From positions 682,001 to 746,000 of the forward strand of contig NZ_OY781873.1 in the NCBI RefSeq assembly GCF_963677075.1: a stretch of DNA of 64,000 nucleotides, in the 5' to 3' direction. The position numbers and the translations under genes were made by a program. The DNA is from an uncultured Sphaerochaeta sp. (GTDB lineage Bacteria > Spirochaetota > Spirochaetia > Sphaerochaetales > Sphaerochaetaceae). The notes under the pieces were generated by a model, which saw nothing but the letters and a program-made list of their open reading frames with translations, was not told the DNA's origin and searched no databases. This document shows positions 26,239 to 35,101 of this stretch, piece after piece (the stretch's first letter is position 1; each line of letters opens with the position of its first letter).

Positions 26239-26276
26239 TAGCGTTATGTAACTTTACATAGCGCTATAAATGTTGT
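26229..26276. promoter_or_regulatory. Pair of NrdR boxes
   Basis: Box 1 at 26229-26244 reads ACACTATATATAGCGT, 15 of 16 positions of the NrdR consensus ACACWATATATWGTGT. Box 2 at 26261-26276 (GCGCTATAAATGTTGT) matches about 11 of 16. They start 32 bases apart, three helical turns, which is the usual NrdR arrangement. NrdR represses ribonucleotide reductase genes when dATP/ATP is high. The nrdR gene itself is not in this window. Confidence 0.82.
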
Positions 26277-26301
26277 ATTGTCCGCTTGCCAAGTTCACTT
26301 C

Positions 26302-26371
26302 GCCATGCTATGGTAGACGAGGGTCGACTGTGTTCGGCCCGCTCTCTTGTAGTGGTTTTCTGGCAGGAGAG
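26302..26371 (+). ncRNA. Structured 5' leader of nrdJ (possible cis-regulatory RNA)
   Basis: Three stems in a row precede the gene: GCCAT-GCT-ATGGT at 26302-26314, GGGTCG with CGGCCC at 26321-26340, and CTCTCTTG with CAGGAGAG at 26342-26371. I do not recognise a known riboswitch core. A purine-rich element near 26362-26376 only loosely resembles the B12 box. A cobalamin or nucleotide sensor would make sense for a B12-dependent reductase, but this is inference. Confidence 0.4.
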
Positions 26372-26426
26372 ACGGCACATTTGTCTTTGTGAATTTTGAA
26401 TTAATTTAAATATATAGAGGGATTAC

Positions 26427-28925
26427 ATGAGCGCTGCTAAGAATGAATTGAATCCGTTGGGTCGTAAGATTTTCCTTGACCGTTATGCACTGAAAGATGT
26501 CCAGAAAGAGACGTTGCAGGTTGGGGATGTTGTGGTAGCAGTAAGCAACCCAAAGACTGGTCAGCGAGAGATTGGAGTGGTCACCGAATTGAACGATGGG
26601 GATGCCATTACCGTCAAGCTTGATGAAGGTACTATCTTGCATGTCAAACGTGAGGATGTTGACAAGCCGCTTGAGACCGACCCTGCACAGATGCTTGCTC
26701 GTGTAGCGAAAGGTATTGCTTCCCAAGAGAAGCCGGAGGTTCGAAAGCAATGGGAGAAAGAGTTCAATTGGCTCCTGGAGGACTGGAAGTTCGTCCCTGG
26801 AGGCAGGATTCTTACCGGTGCGGGAACGGATCAGAACCTAACGTATTTCAACTGCTACGTGATCCCTTCCCCGAAGGACAGTCGTGGTGGCATCATAGCC
26901 TCTTTGGGCCAGATGACCGAAATTATGAGCCGAGGGGGGGGAGTCGGTATGAACATATCATCCCTCAGGCCACGGCACAGCTACGTCAAGGGCGTAAACG
27001 GCCGTTCCAGTGGCTCGGTAAGCTGGGGCGGACTCTTCAGCTTCGTGACCGGTCTGATTGAACAGGGCGGCTCTCGTCGTGGTGCCTTGATGTTGATTCT
27101 CAATGTCTGGCATCCCGATATTCTCGATTTCATTGAGTCAAAGCGGGAAATGGGCAAGATAACCAATGCAAACATCTCTGTTGGAATTACCGACGATTTC
27201 ATGGATGCAGTACGCAGTGATGGGGATTGGAATACCTTTTTCCCTGATACCACCGACCCCGATTATAATGAAAAGTGGGACGGTGATATCGAGAAATGGA
27301 AGAAGAGTGGACATAAGGTCCAGGTATATCAAACAATGAAGGCACGAAAGATTTGGGATGCCATTGTAGAGAGTGCATGGGCAAGTGCCGAACCTGGGGT
27401 ATTCTTTATCGACCGCTACAACAAGATGTCCAACTCCTGGTACTACTCCTCCATCCAGAGCACCAATCCCTGTGGGGAACAGGGTCTTCCTCCTTGGGGT
27501 GTCTGCAATCTTGGGTCCATCAACCTGAGCAGGTTTGTGAAGAACAAGAAGGTGAATTACAAGGATCTGGGCAGGGCCGTCCGTTTGGCCGTCCGTTTCC
27601 TTGATGATGTCATTGATGACACCCCTTACTTCTTCGAGGAGAACAAGAAACAGCAGCAGAGTGAGCGTCGTATCGGGCTAGGAACCATGGGTCTTGCCGA
27701 TATGTTGATCAAGATGGAGCTTGCCTATGGCAGCGAAGAGTCCCTGACCTTTATTGAGGAACTGTACAAGTTCATCTGTGTTGAAGCCTATGCTGAGAGT
27801 TGTGATCTTGCAAAGGAGAAGGGAAGCTTTTCTCTCTTTGATGCAGAAAAGTTGCTTGAGAGCGGCTTTATGAAGCAGATGCCGGAAGAGATCCGCCAGA
27901 AAGTCCGTGAGCAGGGCTTGAGGAATGTCACCCTCCTGACCCAGGCTCCAACGGGAACCACCGGAACGATGGTCAATACCTCCACAGGAATCGAACCCTA
28001 CTATTTCTGGGAGTGGGAAAGAACAGGAAGGATGGGAACGAACATCGAGCGGGTAAAGGTGTATGATGATTGGGTAAAGGATAATCCCGGGCAAAAGAAG
28101 CCTGACTACTTCGTCTCTGCTATGGACCTTGCTCCTGAAGGGCATGTCAAGGTGCAGGCAGCAATCCAGAAGTGGGTCGATTCCTCTATCTCCAAGACTG
28201 GAAATACTCCCAAGGAGTACACGATAGAGCAGACAGGCAATCTCTATGAGTTGCTCTACGACCTTGGTTGCAAGGGTGGTACCACCTATCGTGATGGATC
28301 ACGTGATACACAGGTCTTGACGGTCAAGAAAGAGGAGAAGAAGGAAGCTCCTGTGGTTACCCGCTCCAGTGAACCAAAGCCACGGGTACGCTCCACAGTT
28401 CTGAGAGGAACCACCTACCGAAAGGCCACTCCGATCGGAACAGCTTACATAACCGTAAATTGTGATGGTCCGGACCCGAGTGATATTTTTGAGGTTTTCA
28501 TCAATGTAGCAAAGGTGGGAAGTGATGTGGCAGCCGATGCAGAGGGACTTGGAAGACTGATCAGCTTGCTGCTTCGTATGCCTTCTCCCCTTACCCCAGA
28601 CCAGCGTGCCCAGGCGATCATCAGCCAGCTTTCGGGGATCGGAAGTGGTCGCTCTATGGGATTCGGACGAAACCGGGTTATGAGCCTGCCTGATGCAGTA
28701 GCACAGGTTCTGCAACAGCATATCGGATCAACCGACTCCGACCGTGATGCCTCCCGTCTTCCTGATGAGGAGGATGAGGATGAAGATGTTGGTCAGCTGG
28801 ACCTTGGCCTTCCTGCTTCCGGTAGCTCGGTGAAGCCCGATATCTGCCCGATCTGCGGTAATGTCACTTTTGTGAATATCGAAGGTTGCAAGAAATGTTT
28901 CTCTTGCGGCCATAGTGAGTGTTGA
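26427..28925 (+). CDS. nrdJ: Adenosylcobalamin-dependent (class II) ribonucleotide reductase
   Basis: Makes deoxyribonucleotides from ribonucleotides using adenosylcobalamin; 832 residues. Catalytic-core motifs include GGGVGMNISSLRPR, STNPCGEQGLPPWGVCNLGSINLSRF with active-site cysteine, and PTGTTGTMVNTSTGIEPYYFWEWER. The C-terminus ends with a four-cysteine zinc-type cluster (CPICGN...CKKCFSCGHSEC) thought to help re-reduce the enzyme. GAGGG lies five bases before the ATG. It works with or without oxygen. Expression is probably under NrdR through the paired boxes upstream. Confidence 0.95.
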   Translation: MSAAKNELNPLGRKIFLDRYALKDVQKETLQVGDVVVAVSNPKTGQREIGVVTELNDGDAITVKLDEGTILHVKREDVDKPLETDPAQMLARVAKGIASQEKPEVRKQWEKEFNWLLEDWKFVPGGRILTGAGTDQNLTYFNCYVIPSPKDSRGGIIASLGQMTEIMSRGGGVGMNISSLRPRHSYVKGVNGRSSGSVSWGGLFSFVTGLIEQGGSRRGALMLILNVWHPDILDFIESKREMGKITNANISVGITDDFMDAVRSDGDWNTFFPDTTDPDYNEKWDGDIEKWKKSGHKVQVYQTMKARKIWDAIVESAWASAEPGVFFIDRYNKMSNSWYYSSIQSTNPCGEQGLPPWGVCNLGSINLSRFVKNKKVNYKDLGRAVRLAVRFLDDVIDDTPYFFEENKKQQQSERRIGLGTMGLADMLIKMELAYGSEESLTFIEELYKFICVEAYAESCDLAKEKGSFSLFDAEKLLESGFMKQMPEEIRQKVREQGLRNVTLLTQAPTGTTGTMVNTSTGIEPYYFWEWERTGRMGTNIERVKVYDDWVKDNPGQKKPDYFVSAMDLAPEGHVKVQAAIQKWVDSSISKTGNTPKEYTIEQTGNLYELLYDLGCKGGTTYRDGSRDTQVLTVKKEEKKEAPVVTRSSEPKPRVRSTVLRGTTYRKATPIGTAYITVNCDGPDPSDIFEVFINVAKVGSDVAADAEGLGRLISLLLRMPSPLTPDQRAQAIISQLSGIGSGRSMGFGRNRVMSLPDAVAQVLQQHIGSTDSDRDASRLPDEEDEDEDVGQLDLGLPASGSSVKPDICPICGNVTFVNIEGCKKCFSCGHSEC

Positions 28926-28970
28926 CCAAAGATTCAGCAATCCCTACTCTCACTAGAGGGTAGGGAGCGC

Positions 28971-30182
28971 ATGGGAAATACACGTATAACCCGTCCTCTT
29001 GTGGCGGGTTTTTCCTTGTACAGGGGTCTGGAGAAGAATGTTTATATTCTGTTCATCATCCGAATCATCAATAGGTTCGGGGATTTTGTGCAGCTGCTCC
29101 TGGTCCTCATTCTCACCGGCAAACTAGGGCTCTCTCCAGCCCAGGCGGGATTCTTTGTCTCATTCAGCGTTATTGCCACCATGGTTGGCCAGTTCTCCAG
29201 TGGGAATATTGCTGACCGATGGGGAAGAAAGACTCCTCTGGTAATCTGTCAGGCTGTGGTCAGTCTCTCATATCTTGCAAGTGCTGTGATGTTTGGTTCA
29301 TTTCCTCATCTGGTACCGTATTTGATCCTTCTCTCCAGTCCTTTCCGTGGAGGGACCTCTCCCCTCACCAATACCATGGTTGCTGATTTCAGCCCGAGTG
29401 ATCAGCTTTCTCGGTCGTTCAGTCTTCTCTATCTGGGGACGAATATCGGGGTTGCGCTTGGTCCTGTTGCAGCTTCCTTTCTCTATGCGCGTTCGATCGT
29501 ATTGCTCTTCGTATTCTCCTCTTTCCTGATTTTCTTCTCTACACTCCTGTTATTGCGTGGAATCCCGAAGAGTGAAATCATCTATACCAAGGAAACTGCT
29601 ACTACTTCCAAGAAGCTGGGGATGCCTCCCATCCTGATACTCTTTTTTATACTGTTTGCCCTCTACGGCCTTGCCTATGCCCAGAATACCTTTACCCTAC
29701 CCCTCCAGTTTGCTTCCCTGTATGGGGAGGTGATTGGTTCAAGTCGTTATGCATTGTTGATGACGGTAAATGCCGTCACGGTATTGCTGGCCACCGCGTT
29801 CCTCACCACATGGACGCATAGACTTGGACAACTCCCTTCCATGGCGATCGCCATGCTGTTCTATGTCGTTGGGTATGGGATGTACGCTGGTTGTACTGTC
29901 TTTCCTCTTTTCCTGGTCGCAACATGTATCTGGACCTTTGGGGAGATTCTGATGGCAACCAATGCCAATGTGTTTGTGAATGCCTATGCACCTCCCTCTC
30001 TTCGTTCGAGGTGTAACTCATCACTTACGATTGCATCCAGTTTGGGCCACTCCATTGCCCCAACAGGCGGGGGGTTGTTGCTGGCAGTGAGCGGATATGG
30101 CCAGCTCTGGGGTATATCGGCAGGGCTTTGTTTTCTCCTTGGGTGCGGTTATATTGCACTAAATAAATACTTAAAGAGCTGA
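28971..30182 (+). CDS. Major facilitator superfamily transporter
   Basis: A 403-residue inner-membrane transporter with about 12 helices. The loop motif GNIADRWGRKTPLV between helices 2 and 3 is the MFS signature, and RSFSLLYLGTNIGVALGP is the drug-exporter type segment of helix 5. The substrate is unknown; a multidrug or metabolite exporter is likely. The Shine-Dalgarno GGGTAGGGAG sits in the 3' arm of a short hairpin (about 28938-28965), which may lower translation. It follows nrdJ after 45 bases and may be co-transcribed. Confidence 0.85.
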   Translation: MGNTRITRPLVAGFSLYRGLEKNVYILFIIRIINRFGDFVQLLLVLILTGKLGLSPAQAGFFVSFSVIATMVGQFSSGNIADRWGRKTPLVICQAVVSLSYLASAVMFGSFPHLVPYLILLSSPFRGGTSPLTNTMVADFSPSDQLSRSFSLLYLGTNIGVALGPVAASFLYARSIVLLFVFSSFLIFFSTLLLLRGIPKSEIIYTKETATTSKKLGMPPILILFFILFALYGLAYAQNTFTLPLQFASLYGEVIGSSRYALLMTVNAVTVLLATAFLTTWTHRLGQLPSMAIAMLFYVVGYGMYAGCTVFPLFLVATCIWTFGEILMATNANVFVNAYAPPSLRSRCNSSLTIASSLGHSIAPTGGGLLLAVSGYGQLWGISAGLCFLLGCGYIALNKYLKS

Positions 30183-30266
30183 TATATAACCTAAAGTTTG
30201 GTAAAAATGGAAATCAATCTGGATAAGGTTGCAAACGATTCCTTATTGGTTTAAGATTGGAATCTG

Positions 30267-30288
30267 AAAAAATCTGGTTGGATTTTTT
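30267..30288 (+). terminator. Possible terminator upstream of nifJ
   Basis: AAAAAATC-TGGTTG-GATTTTTT followed by more T. The stem is all weak pairs except one. It would end transcripts from the MFS gene. Confidence 0.45.
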
Positions 30289-30352
30289 TTTGTTCGCGCA
30301 AAGAGTAGCCCACTCAGGGTTACATCAAATACTGTTATTATGGAGTGTCAAA

Positions 30353-33300
30353 ATGGGTAACAAAAAAAGGGTTACTATTGACGGAAACACCGCTGCCGCG
30401 CATATTGCCTATGCCTTCAGTGAAGTAGCCGCAATCTATCCGATCACCCCGTCCTCCCCGATGGGAGAGTTCGCGGATTCTTGGTCCAGTACTGGGCGTA
30501 AGAACCTTTGGGGAAAGACGGTAGAAATCATGGAGATGCAGTCTGAGGCTGGTGCGGCTGGTGCCGTTCATGGTGCTCTCGCTGCTGGTGCTTTGACCAC
30601 CACGTTTACTGCTAGCCAGGGATTGCTTCTGATGATCCCGAATATGCACAAGATCGCTGGTGAGATGACACCAACCGTCTTCCACGTGTCTGCAAGATCT
30701 CTTGCTGCACAGTCTCTCTCAATCTTTGGTGACCACTCCGACGTCATGTCCTGCCGCAATACCGGCTTTGCCATGACCTGTGCAAACAATGTACAGGAGA
30801 CCATGGACATGGCCTTGGTCGCACACTTGGCTACACTTGAGTCCCAGGTCCCCTTCCTCAGCTTCTTTGATGGTTTCAGAACTTCACACGAGTTGCAGAA
30901 GGTCGAGGAAATTTCTTATGAAGACATCAAGCCGTTGATCAAGGAAGAGTACATCCGCCGTTTCCGTGAAAGAGCAATGCGCCCAGAACAGCCAAGGCTG
31001 AAGGTTGCAGCACAGAACGAAGACGTCTACTTCCAGGGTCGTGAGACTGTCAACAAGTATTACGATGTACTGCCTGAGATGGTCCAGAAGTACATGGATG
31101 AAGTAGAGAAGCTTACCGGTAGGGCATACCACCTCTTCGACTATGTTGGTGCAGAAGATGCAACCGATGTAGTGGTTATCATGGGTTCTGGTGCCGATAC
31201 CATGGAGTGGGCTAGCGATTACATCAACAAGAAGGGTGGCAAGACCGGTGTTCTCAAGGTTCGCCTCTATCGCCCATTCAGTGCAAAGCACTTCCTGGAA
31301 GCTCTTCCTTCTTCCGTAAAGCGCCTTGCCGTTCTTGACCGCACCAAGGAGCCTGGCTCCCTCGGTGAGCCCCTCTACCAGGATATCATCACTGCTCTCA
31401 GCCAGATGGATAAGAGCGATATCAAGGTCTACGGCGGCCGCTATGGTCTCTCCAGCAAGGACTTCACTCCTTCCCACGCAAAGGCTGTCTTTGATCACCT
31501 TGCAGGCAAGGCGTTCCACAACTTCACCGTTGGTATCAATGACGATGTAACCAAGAGATCTATTCCTGTACAGGACATGATTGACGTTTCTCCAGAGGGT
31601 GTGGTTTCCTGCATGTTCTGGGGTCTTGGCTCTGACGGTACCGTTGGTGCAAACAAGAACTCAATTAAGATCATCGGTGACAACACCGATCTTAATGCCC
31701 AGGCATACTTCTCTTACGATTCGAAGAAGAGCGGCGGTATCACCGTCAGCCACCTTCGCTTTGGTAAGGGTCAGCTGACCATGCCGTGGTTGATCGACCA
31801 TGCTGATTTTGTCGCATGTCACAACCCTGCCTACATCGGTCGCTATGACATGCTTGCTCCTCTCAAGAAGGGTGGTGTGTTCTTGCTCAATAGCCAGATT
31901 TCCTCTGACGAGATTTTCGAGCACCTGACTCGCGAAATGCAGGAACAGATCATCGAGAAGAAGATCCGTTTCTACAACATCAATGCACTTGAGATTGCAG
32001 AGAAGGCAGGTCTTGGTACCCGTATCAATACCGTTATGCAGGCTGCATTCTTCAAGATTAGTCAGGTTCTTCCTGAGACTGAAGCCATCGATTTGGTCAA
32101 GCAGTACATCAAGAAGACCTTCCTCAAGAAGGGCGAGGACATTGTTAAGAAGAACTGGGCAGCAGTTGATGGTGCCAGTGAGGCTCTTCATGAGGTTGCT
32201 ATTCCGGAGAAGATCACCAAGAGCTATGATCCTGCTCGCTTGATTCCTGAGGATGCTGACGCTTTCGCAAAGGACATCATGGAACCCATCATGCACCTCA
32301 AGGGTAACGATATTCCTGTTTCCAAGATGTCTTTCGACGGAAGCTTGCCTACCGCTACTGCAAAGTTCGAGAAGCGTGGTGTTGCTCCCTTCGTTCCCCA
32401 CTGGATTGCTGAGAATTGTATTCAGTGTAACCAGTGTGTACAGTCCTGCCCACACGCAGCAATTAGAGCAAAGCAGATTGAACCCAAGCATCTCGAAGGT
32501 GCTCCAGAAACCTTCAAGACGCTGAAGTCCAACACCAAGAACGAGAAGGATCTCCAGTTCAAGATTCAGGTGTATACCGAAGATTGTCAGGGTTGTGGTG
32601 TCTGTATTGAGACCTGCCCAAGCAAGGAGAAGTCCCTTGTATTCAGCCCAATCGCAACCGAGCGTGAAGCTGGTGAGATTGCAAATGCAGAGTTCTTCGA
32701 AGATCTTCCCTACGATGTGCTTGATGGTACCAAGGAAACCACGGTCAAGGGTCTGCAGTTCAAGCAGCCACTCTTTGAGTTCAGTGGTGCTTGTGCCGGA
32801 TGTGGTGAGACTCCTTACGTCAAGATGGTCTCCCAGATTTGTGGCGATCGCATGATTGTTGCAAACGCAACTGGTTGTTCTTCCATCTACAGCGGTACCT
32901 TCCCAACCACTCCTTACACTGTCCGCCAGAGTGACGGTCAGGGTCCTTCCTGGGGCAATAGCCTCTTCGAGGACAATGCAGAGTATGGTCTGGGTATGCG
33001 CCTCGCTGTCGATTCCAACCGTGAGCAGTTGAAGATCTACATCGACCAGCTCCTTGCAATGGGAACCACCGATGCGCTCAAGAGTGCCATCGAGAAGTCC
33101 CTTGAACTCTGGGATGAGTCCTCCGATGCCGCCAACGATGCACAGAAGGCTGTTAAGGCAGCTCTTCCTGAAGCAATCGCTGCCGCAAAGAGTGATGAGG
33201 AGAAGGACGTACTCGCCAAGATTGACGAGTTGAAGGACTACTTCGCTGACAAGGTTGTCTTCATCATGGGTGGAGATGGATGGGCCTATGATATCGGTTA

Positions 33301-33889
33301 CGGTGGTGTTGACCACGTTGTTGCCTCCGGCAGAAACGTCAACATCCTGGTACTCGATACCGAGGTATACTCCAACACCGGTGGACAGGCTTCCAAGGCA
33401 ACTCCGATTGCAGCTGTTGCGAAGTTCGCAAACGCTGGTAAGGAGATTGGCAAGAAGAATATGGGCTTCATGTGCATGACCTACGGACATGCTTATGTTG
33501 CATCCATCGCTCTTGGTTCCAACCGCTTGCATGCCCAGAAGGCTTTGCAGGAAGCAGTTGCTTGGAAAGGTCCTTCGATCATCTTCTGTTACTCCCCGTG
33601 TATCAACCACGGCATGAACATGCGTTTCAGCCAGGTTGAGGAGAAGAAGGCAGTGGAAGCTGGCTACTGGCCGCTTTACCGCTTCAACCCCGCACTCGAG
33701 GAAGGCAAGAGATTCAGCTGGGATACCAAGGCAGCTACTGGTTCTTACCAGGAGTTCATCAAGGGAGAGGTTCGCTACACTTCGTTGTACAAGACCAATC
33801 CTGAGAATGCTGAGGCACTCTTCGCCAAGGCCGAGGAAGATGCAAAGAAGCGCATGAGCTTCTTTGAGAAACTTGGTCCGTTGATGTAA
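30353..33889 (+). CDS. nifJ: Pyruvate:ferredoxin (flavodoxin) oxidoreductase
   Basis: Oxidises pyruvate to acetyl-CoA and CO2 and reduces ferredoxin, the central step of anaerobic sugar catabolism. The 1178 residues carry all domains on one chain: an N-terminal domain starting DGNTAAAHIAYAFSEVAAIYPITPSSP, two 4Fe-4S ferredoxin motifs (CIQCNQCVQSCP and CQGCGVCIETCP), a further cluster ligand in GACAGCGETPYVK, and the thiamine-diphosphate site GDGWAYDIGYGG...SNTGGQ. The ATG at 30353 has GGAG seven bases upstream; the longer frame from 30257 adds unrelated sequence. A TGT-TATTAT extended -10 at 30333-30341 lies very close to the start. Codon choice is strongly biased, which suggests high expression. 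Confidence 0.96.
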   Translation: MGNKKRVTIDGNTAAAHIAYAFSEVAAIYPITPSSPMGEFADSWSSTGRKNLWGKTVEIMEMQSEAGAAGAVHGALAAGALTTTFTASQGLLLMIPNMHKIAGEMTPTVFHVSARSLAAQSLSIFGDHSDVMSCRNTGFAMTCANNVQETMDMALVAHLATLESQVPFLSFFDGFRTSHELQKVEEISYEDIKPLIKEEYIRRFRERAMRPEQPRLKVAAQNEDVYFQGRETVNKYYDVLPEMVQKYMDEVEKLTGRAYHLFDYVGAEDATDVVVIMGSGADTMEWASDYINKKGGKTGVLKVRLYRPFSAKHFLEALPSSVKRLAVLDRTKEPGSLGEPLYQDIITALSQMDKSDIKVYGGRYGLSSKDFTPSHAKAVFDHLAGKAFHNFTVGINDDVTKRSIPVQDMIDVSPEGVVSCMFWGLGSDGTVGANKNSIKIIGDNTDLNAQAYFSYDSKKSGGITVSHLRFGKGQLTMPWLIDHADFVACHNPAYIGRYDMLAPLKKGGVFLLNSQISSDEIFEHLTREMQEQIIEKKIRFYNINALEIAEKAGLGTRINTVMQAAFFKISQVLPETEAIDLVKQYIKKTFLKKGEDIVKKNWAAVDGASEALHEVAIPEKITKSYDPARLIPEDADAFAKDIMEPIMHLKGNDIPVSKMSFDGSLPTATAKFEKRGVAPFVPHWIAENCIQCNQCVQSCPHAAIRAKQIEPKHLEGAPETFKTLKSNTKNEKDLQFKIQVYTEDCQGCGVCIETCPSKEKSLVFSPIATEREAGEIANAEFFEDLPYDVLDGTKETTVKGLQFKQPLFEFSGACAGCGETPYVKMVSQICGDRMIVANATGCSSIYSGTFPTTPYTVRQSDGQGPSWGNSLFEDNAEYGLGMRLAVDSNREQLKIYIDQLLAMGTTDALKSAIEKSLELWDESSDAANDAQKAVKAALPEAIAAAKSDEEKDVLAKIDELKDYFADKVVFIMGGDGWAYDIGYGGVDHVVASGRNVNILVLDTEVYSNTGGQASKATPIAAVAKFANAGKEIGKKNMGFMCMTYGHAYVASIALGSNRLHAQKALQEAVAWKGPSIIFCYSPCINHGMNMRFSQVEEKKAVEAGYWPLYRFNPALEEGKRFSWDTKAATGSYQEFIKGEVRYTSLYKTNPENAEALFAKAEEDAKKRMSFFEKLGPLM

Positions 33890-33915
33890 GCATCAGCAAA
33901 TTGTTCGCTATTTCG

Positions 33916-33942
33916 GGGCTGTCGCATTGCGGCAGCCCTTTT
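33916..33942 (+). terminator. Terminator of nifJ
   Basis: A ten-position stem GGGCTGTCGC / GCGGCAGCCC with an ATT loop and one mismatch, followed by TTTT. Confidence 0.8.
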
Positions 33943-33972
33943 AATGTATAAGGAAAAAGAGAAATAAGCGTC

Positions 33973-34001
33973 TTAAAACTCCAAAGTGTTTATCGTATGA
34001 T
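33973..34001 (+). promoter_or_regulatory. Promoter giving a leaderless pectinesterase mRNA
   Basis: TTAAAA at 33973-33978 and TATGAT at 33996-34001 with a 17-base spacer. The ATG follows after six bases and there is no ribosome binding site. Confidence 0.6.
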
Positions 34002-34007
34002 ACAGCT

Positions 34008-34925
34008 ATGAAAGCACATCACATTACCCTCACTCCAGAAGACAGCATCAATGATGCTCTTGTTAGATTCCCTGAAGATGGGAAGCCACTCATTATCACC
34101 CTTGAGAAGGGTACCTATACCGAGAAAGTGGTTATTGACCGGGCGGATGTAACCCTTGTTGGAGCTGGGCGTGACAAGACACGGATTAGCTTCAGTGATG
34201 CTGCACGAACCGATATGATGGGAACCTTTGCCTCTGCAACCTGCACGGTAAAGGAAGCGAATTTCAGGGCGGAACATCTGACGTTTGCCAATGATTTTGA
34301 CTATCCTTCCTTTCGCCATCTTGTGGAACAGGATCCTGGGAAAGTGAAGGGATTACAGGCAGTTGCTTTCAGAACCACGGATAGGGCTGATGCCACGATC
34401 TTGGAGGATTGTGCCTTCTTTGGATACCAGGATACCTTGTTGCTTGATGAGGGTACGCACCTACTCAACCATTGCCAGATTGAAGGAAACATCGATTTCA
34501 TCTTTGGGGGTGGCCTTGCCCTCTTTACCGATTGTACAATCCTCTCCAATGGACAGGGGTATGTTACCGCTCCCTCAACCCCTGGCGACCTATTGGGCTT
34601 CTGTTTCCACCGATGCCGGTTCCTCAGGAAAGAAGGAGTCCCGGATTATTCAGTGTATCTTGGTAGGCCCTGGCATCCAAAGGCTGATCCTACGATAGAA
34701 TCCTTTGCCCTTTTATACGATTGCTACCTAGATAAACACATCCATGACTCCGGCTGGACTGAGATGCATGCCTTCCCTCCAGAAGGTGGGGAGTTGATCT
34801 TCACACCAGAGCAATCACGGTTCTATGAATCTGCTTGCACAGGGCCAGGCTCCTCTTCTAAGCGTGAAAATCTTGGAAAAAATGAGGCATACTCCCTGGT
34901 GATAGCAATCGAGTCATTAATATAA
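34008..34925 (+). CDS. Pectinesterase-family protein, apparently intracellular
   Basis: A right-handed beta-helix protein of 305 residues related to pectin methylesterases (CE8). The family catalytic positions are visible: QAVAFRTT, GYQDTLLL (first Asp), GNIDFIFGG (second Asp) and YLGRPWHP (Arg). There is no signal peptide, so it should act on short methylated oligogalacturonides after import, releasing methanol. It has its own predicted leaderless promoter. No uronate pathway gene lies next to it. The neighbour downstream is a galactose-type importer. Confidence 0.87.
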   Translation: MKAHHITLTPEDSINDALVRFPEDGKPLIITLEKGTYTEKVVIDRADVTLVGAGRDKTRISFSDAARTDMMGTFASATCTVKEANFRAEHLTFANDFDYPSFRHLVEQDPGKVKGLQAVAFRTTDRADATILEDCAFFGYQDTLLLDEGTHLLNHCQIEGNIDFIFGGGLALFTDCTILSNGQGYVTAPSTPGDLLGFCFHRCRFLRKEGVPDYSVYLGRPWHPKADPTIESFALLYDCYLDKHIHDSGWTEMHAFPPEGGELIFTPEQSRFYESACTGPGSSSKRENLGKNEAYSLVIAIESLI

Positions 34926-34948
34926 CTCTTTGTTATTTTATAAATTGT

Positions 34949-34976
34949 ATATTTCTCCTAATTGAGGGAGAAATAT
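34949..34976. other. Perfect inverted repeat upstream of mglB
   Basis: ATATTTCTCC and GGAGAAATAT form a perfect 10-bp dyad with an eight-base centre. It overlaps the predicted -35 of the mgl promoter, so it could be an operator. As RNA it could also end the pectinesterase transcript. Confidence 0.5.
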
Positions 34977-34990
34977 CTCTTGTATATAAG
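34962..34990 (+). promoter_or_regulatory. Probable promoter of mglBAC
   Basis: TTGAGG at 34962-34967 and TATAAG at 34985-34990 with a 17-base spacer. The leader is about 105 bases. Confidence 0.5.
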
Positions 34991-35101
34991 AAATGGTTGT
35001 AGATATCCAAAAAAAACCAAGATTAACCAAAAAAATTTGCATGTACGACTCCTCAAGGCCGTGTGAAACTGAATACAGAGAAAATCCACTAGGAGGGTTC
35101 T

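Noticed and set aside
26361-26378. Cobalamin riboswitch suggested by a B12-box-like element
   Set aside because: Only about 10 of 16 positions match, and the upstream conserved core is not visible. It is kept only as an unassigned structured leader.
31661-33610. A 649-codon open frame on the minus strand opposite nifJ
   Set aside because: It is a shadow created by the strong codon bias of nifJ. Its translation has no domain signature, and the plus strand holds all nifJ motifs.
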